Positions 62,041-64,000 of a stretch of DNA of 64,000 nt are shown here, in pieces; the stretch's first letter is position 1; every line of letters begins with the position of its first letter. The position numbers were made by a program, and so were the translations under genes. Source of the DNA: Eunapius fragilis. Taxonomy: Eukaryota; Porifera; Demospongiae; Spongillida; Spongillidae. The stretch lies in contig OY811979.1 in assembly GCA_963681505.1 (NCBI GenBank), positions 1,225,430-1,289,429 of the forward strand, read 5' to 3'. The notes beneath the pieces are model-generated. The model saw nothing but the letters and a program-made list of their open reading frames with translations, was not told the DNA's origin and searched no databases.

Positions 62041-64000
62041 CAGGGGGAGCGATTCGGAGCAATTCGTTTGGACCAATTGCTCCCAATTGCTCCCGCATTC
62101 GTTTGGACCAATTGCTCCCAATTGCTCCCGCGGGAGCGATTGGGAGCATTTCGTTTGGACCAATTGCTCCCGGGGGAGCGATTGGGAGCAATTCGTTTGG
62201 ACCAATTGCTCCCAATTGCTCCCGCGGGAGCAATTCTGAACAATTCGGTGGACCAATTGCTCCCAATTGCTTCCGCATTCGTTTGGACCAATTGCTCCCA
62301 ATTTCTCCCGCATTCGTTTGGACCAATTGCTCCCAATTGCTCCCGCGGGAGCGATTCGGAGCAATTTGTTTGGACCAATTGCTCCCAAATGCTCCCGCGG
62401 GAGCGATTCGGAGCAATTCGTTTCGACCAATTGCTCCCAATTGCTCCCGTGGGAGCGATTCGGAGCAATTCGTCTGGACCAATTGCTCCCTATTGCTCCA
62501 GCGGGAGCGATTCGGAGCAATTCGTTTGGACCAATTGCTCCCAGTTGTTCCCGCGGGAGCGATTGGGAGCCATTCGTTTGGACCAATTGCTCCCAATTGC
62601 TCCCGCGGTAGCGATTGGGAGCAATTCGTTAGGAACAATTGCTCCCAATTGCTCCCGCGGGAGCGATTGGGAGCAATTCGTTAGGACCAATTGCTCCCAA
62701 TTGCTCCCGCGGGAGCGATTGGGAGCAATTCGTTTGGACCAATTGCTCCCAATTGCTCCCGCTGGAGCGATTTTGAGCAATTCGTTTGGACCAGTTGCTC
62801 CCAATTGCTCCCGCGGGAGCAATTCGGAGCAATTCGTTTGGACCAATTGCTCCCAATTGCTCCCGCGGGAGCGATTGGGAGCAATTCGTTTGGACCAAAT
62901 GCTCCCAATTGCTCCCGCGGCAGCGATTGGGAGCAATTCGTTTGGACCAATTGCTCCCAATTGCTCCCGCGGGAGCAATTCGGAGTAATTCGTTTGGACC
63001 AATTGCTCCCAATTGCTCCCGCATTCGTTTGGACCAATTGCTCCCAATTGCTCCCGCGGACCAATTGCTCCCAATTGCTCCCGCGGGAGCGATTGGGAGC
63101 AATTCGTTTGGACCAATTGCTCCCGCGGGAGCGATTGGGAGCAATTCGGTTGGACCAATTGCTCCCAATTGCTCCCGTGGGAGCAATTCGGAGCAATTCG
63201 TTTGGACAATTGCTCCCAATTGCTCCCGCATTCGTTTGGACCAATAGCTCCCAATTGCTCCCGCGGGAGCGATTGGGAGCAATTCGTTTGGACCAATTGC
63301 TCCCAATTGCTCCCGCGGGAGCGATTGGGAGCATTTCGTTTGGACCAATTGCTCCCGCGGGAGCGATTGGGAGCAATTCGTTTGGACCAATTGCTCCCAA
63401 TTGCTCCCGCTGGTGCGATTGGGAGCAATTCGTTTGGACCAATTGCTCCCAATTGCTCCCGCTGGAGCGATTGGGAGCAAATCGTTTGGACCAATTGCTC
63501 CCAATTGCTCCCGCGGGAGCGATTGGGAGAAATTCGTTTGGACCAATTGCTCCCAATTGCTCCCGCGGGAGCGATTGGGAGCAATTCGTTTGGACCAATT
63601 GCTCCCAATTGCTCCCGCGGGAGCGATTGGGAGCAATTCGTTTGGACCAATTGCTCCCAATTGCTCCCGCGGGAGCGATTGGGAGCAATTCGTTTGGACC
63701 AATTGCTCCCAATTGCTCCCGCGGCAGCGATTGGGAGCAATTCGTTTGGACCAGTTGCTCCCAATTGCTCCCGCGCGAGCGATTGGGAGCAATTCGTTTG
63801 GACCAATTGCTCCCATTTGCTCCCGCGGGAGCAATTCGGAGCAATTCGTTTGGACCAATTGCTCCCAATTGCTCCCGCATTCGTTTGGACCAATTGCTCC
63901 CAATTGCTCCCGCGGGAGCGATTGGGAGCAAGTCGTTTGGACCAATTGCTCCCAATTGCTCCCGCGGGAGCAATTCTGAGCAATTCGTTTGGATCAATTG

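Larger units (their letters stand above)
27071..64000. repeat. Satellite B array (52-bp palindromic unit)
   Basis: About 37 kb of tandem repeat, roughly 700 units, still continuing at the window end. The consensus is AATTGCTCCC, AATTGCTCCC, GC, GGGAGCGATT, GGGAGCAATT, CGTTTGGACC, totalling 52 bp. The first 42 bp form an inverted repeat with 21-bp arms and one mismatch (T opposite G); the last 10 bp are a spacer. Two frequent unit types differ at the right arm: GCGATTGGGAGC and GC(A/G)ATTCGGAGC. Other recurrent variants are CCCGTGGG and CCCACGGG at the centre, TCGTCTGG and TCGTTTCG in the spacer, and CAAATGCTCC in the second decamer. The unit is about 56% GC with four CpG sites, unlike the more AT-rich satellite A. 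Strand is arbitrary because the unit is close to self-complementary. No gene or mobile element interrupts it. Confidence 0.97.

Noticed and set aside
27071-64000. CRISPR array, because of regularly spaced short palindromic repeats
   Set aside because: The repeats are directly tandem; the 10-bp spacer is the same sequence in nearly all units rather than unique spacers, and there are no cas genes.
27071-64000. Rho-independent terminators or attenuators, suggested by the GC-rich CCGCGG hairpins
   Set aside because: No U-tract follows the stems, the structure repeats every 52 bp, and the context is eukaryotic satellite rather than bacterial intergenic DNA.
27071-64000. A true CENP-B box in each B unit
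   Set aside because: Only the TTCG-T-TTGGA half is similar, with a one-base insertion; the required CGGG end is not at the right distance.

Overview
The window is 64 kb of satellite DNA from end to end. I find no convincing protein-coding gene, RNA gene, transposon or CRISPR array. Two unrelated tandem-repeat families fill it and meet at a single sharp junction near base 27,070. Tens of kilobases of uninterrupted tandem repeat, with monomer subfamilies and higher-order (multi-monomer) repeats, point to a eukaryotic chromosome, probably constitutive heterochromatin such as a centromeric, pericentromeric, subtelomeric or sex-chromosome block. I do not recognise either monomer and cannot name the species.

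Region 1 (1-27,070) is satellite A. Its monomers are about 185-187 bp or 208-209 bp; the long type carries an extra stretch of about 22 bp that looks like a local duplication. The array runs in one orientation to 11,007. After a 17-bp spacer (11,008-11,024) it continues in the opposite orientation to 27,070, forming a giant head-to-head inverted repeat. Inside the arms monomers are grouped into higher-order repeats with measured offsets of 1,931, 927, 1,321 and 762 bp.

Region 2 (27,071-64,000) is satellite B, with a 52-bp unit. The unit is almost entirely palindromic: two direct copies of the decamer AATTGCTCCC, a GC centre, two inverted copies of the decamer, then a 10-bp spacer CGTTTGGACC. 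Shortened units of 35 and 42 bp are interspersed and correspond to loss of a palindrome arm or of one decamer. Superimposed are recent large duplications: 752 bp (28.4-29.7 kb), 1,630 bp (37.4-40.7 kb), a 5.6-kb segment repeated at an offset of 5,941 bp (41,758-47,392 and 47,699-53,333), 2,063 bp (53.1-57.3 kb), and nested copies of about 1.0-1.1 kb (57.4-60.5 kb).

The long open reading frames in region 2 (up to 1,462 codons, on both strands and in all frames) are a by-product of a unit that lacks stop codons in every frame and whose length is not a multiple of three. They should not be annotated as genes. What deserves a second look is the architecture: the decamer-built palindromic satellite, the inversion breakpoint in A, the clean A/B boundary, and the layered duplications that record how the array expanded.
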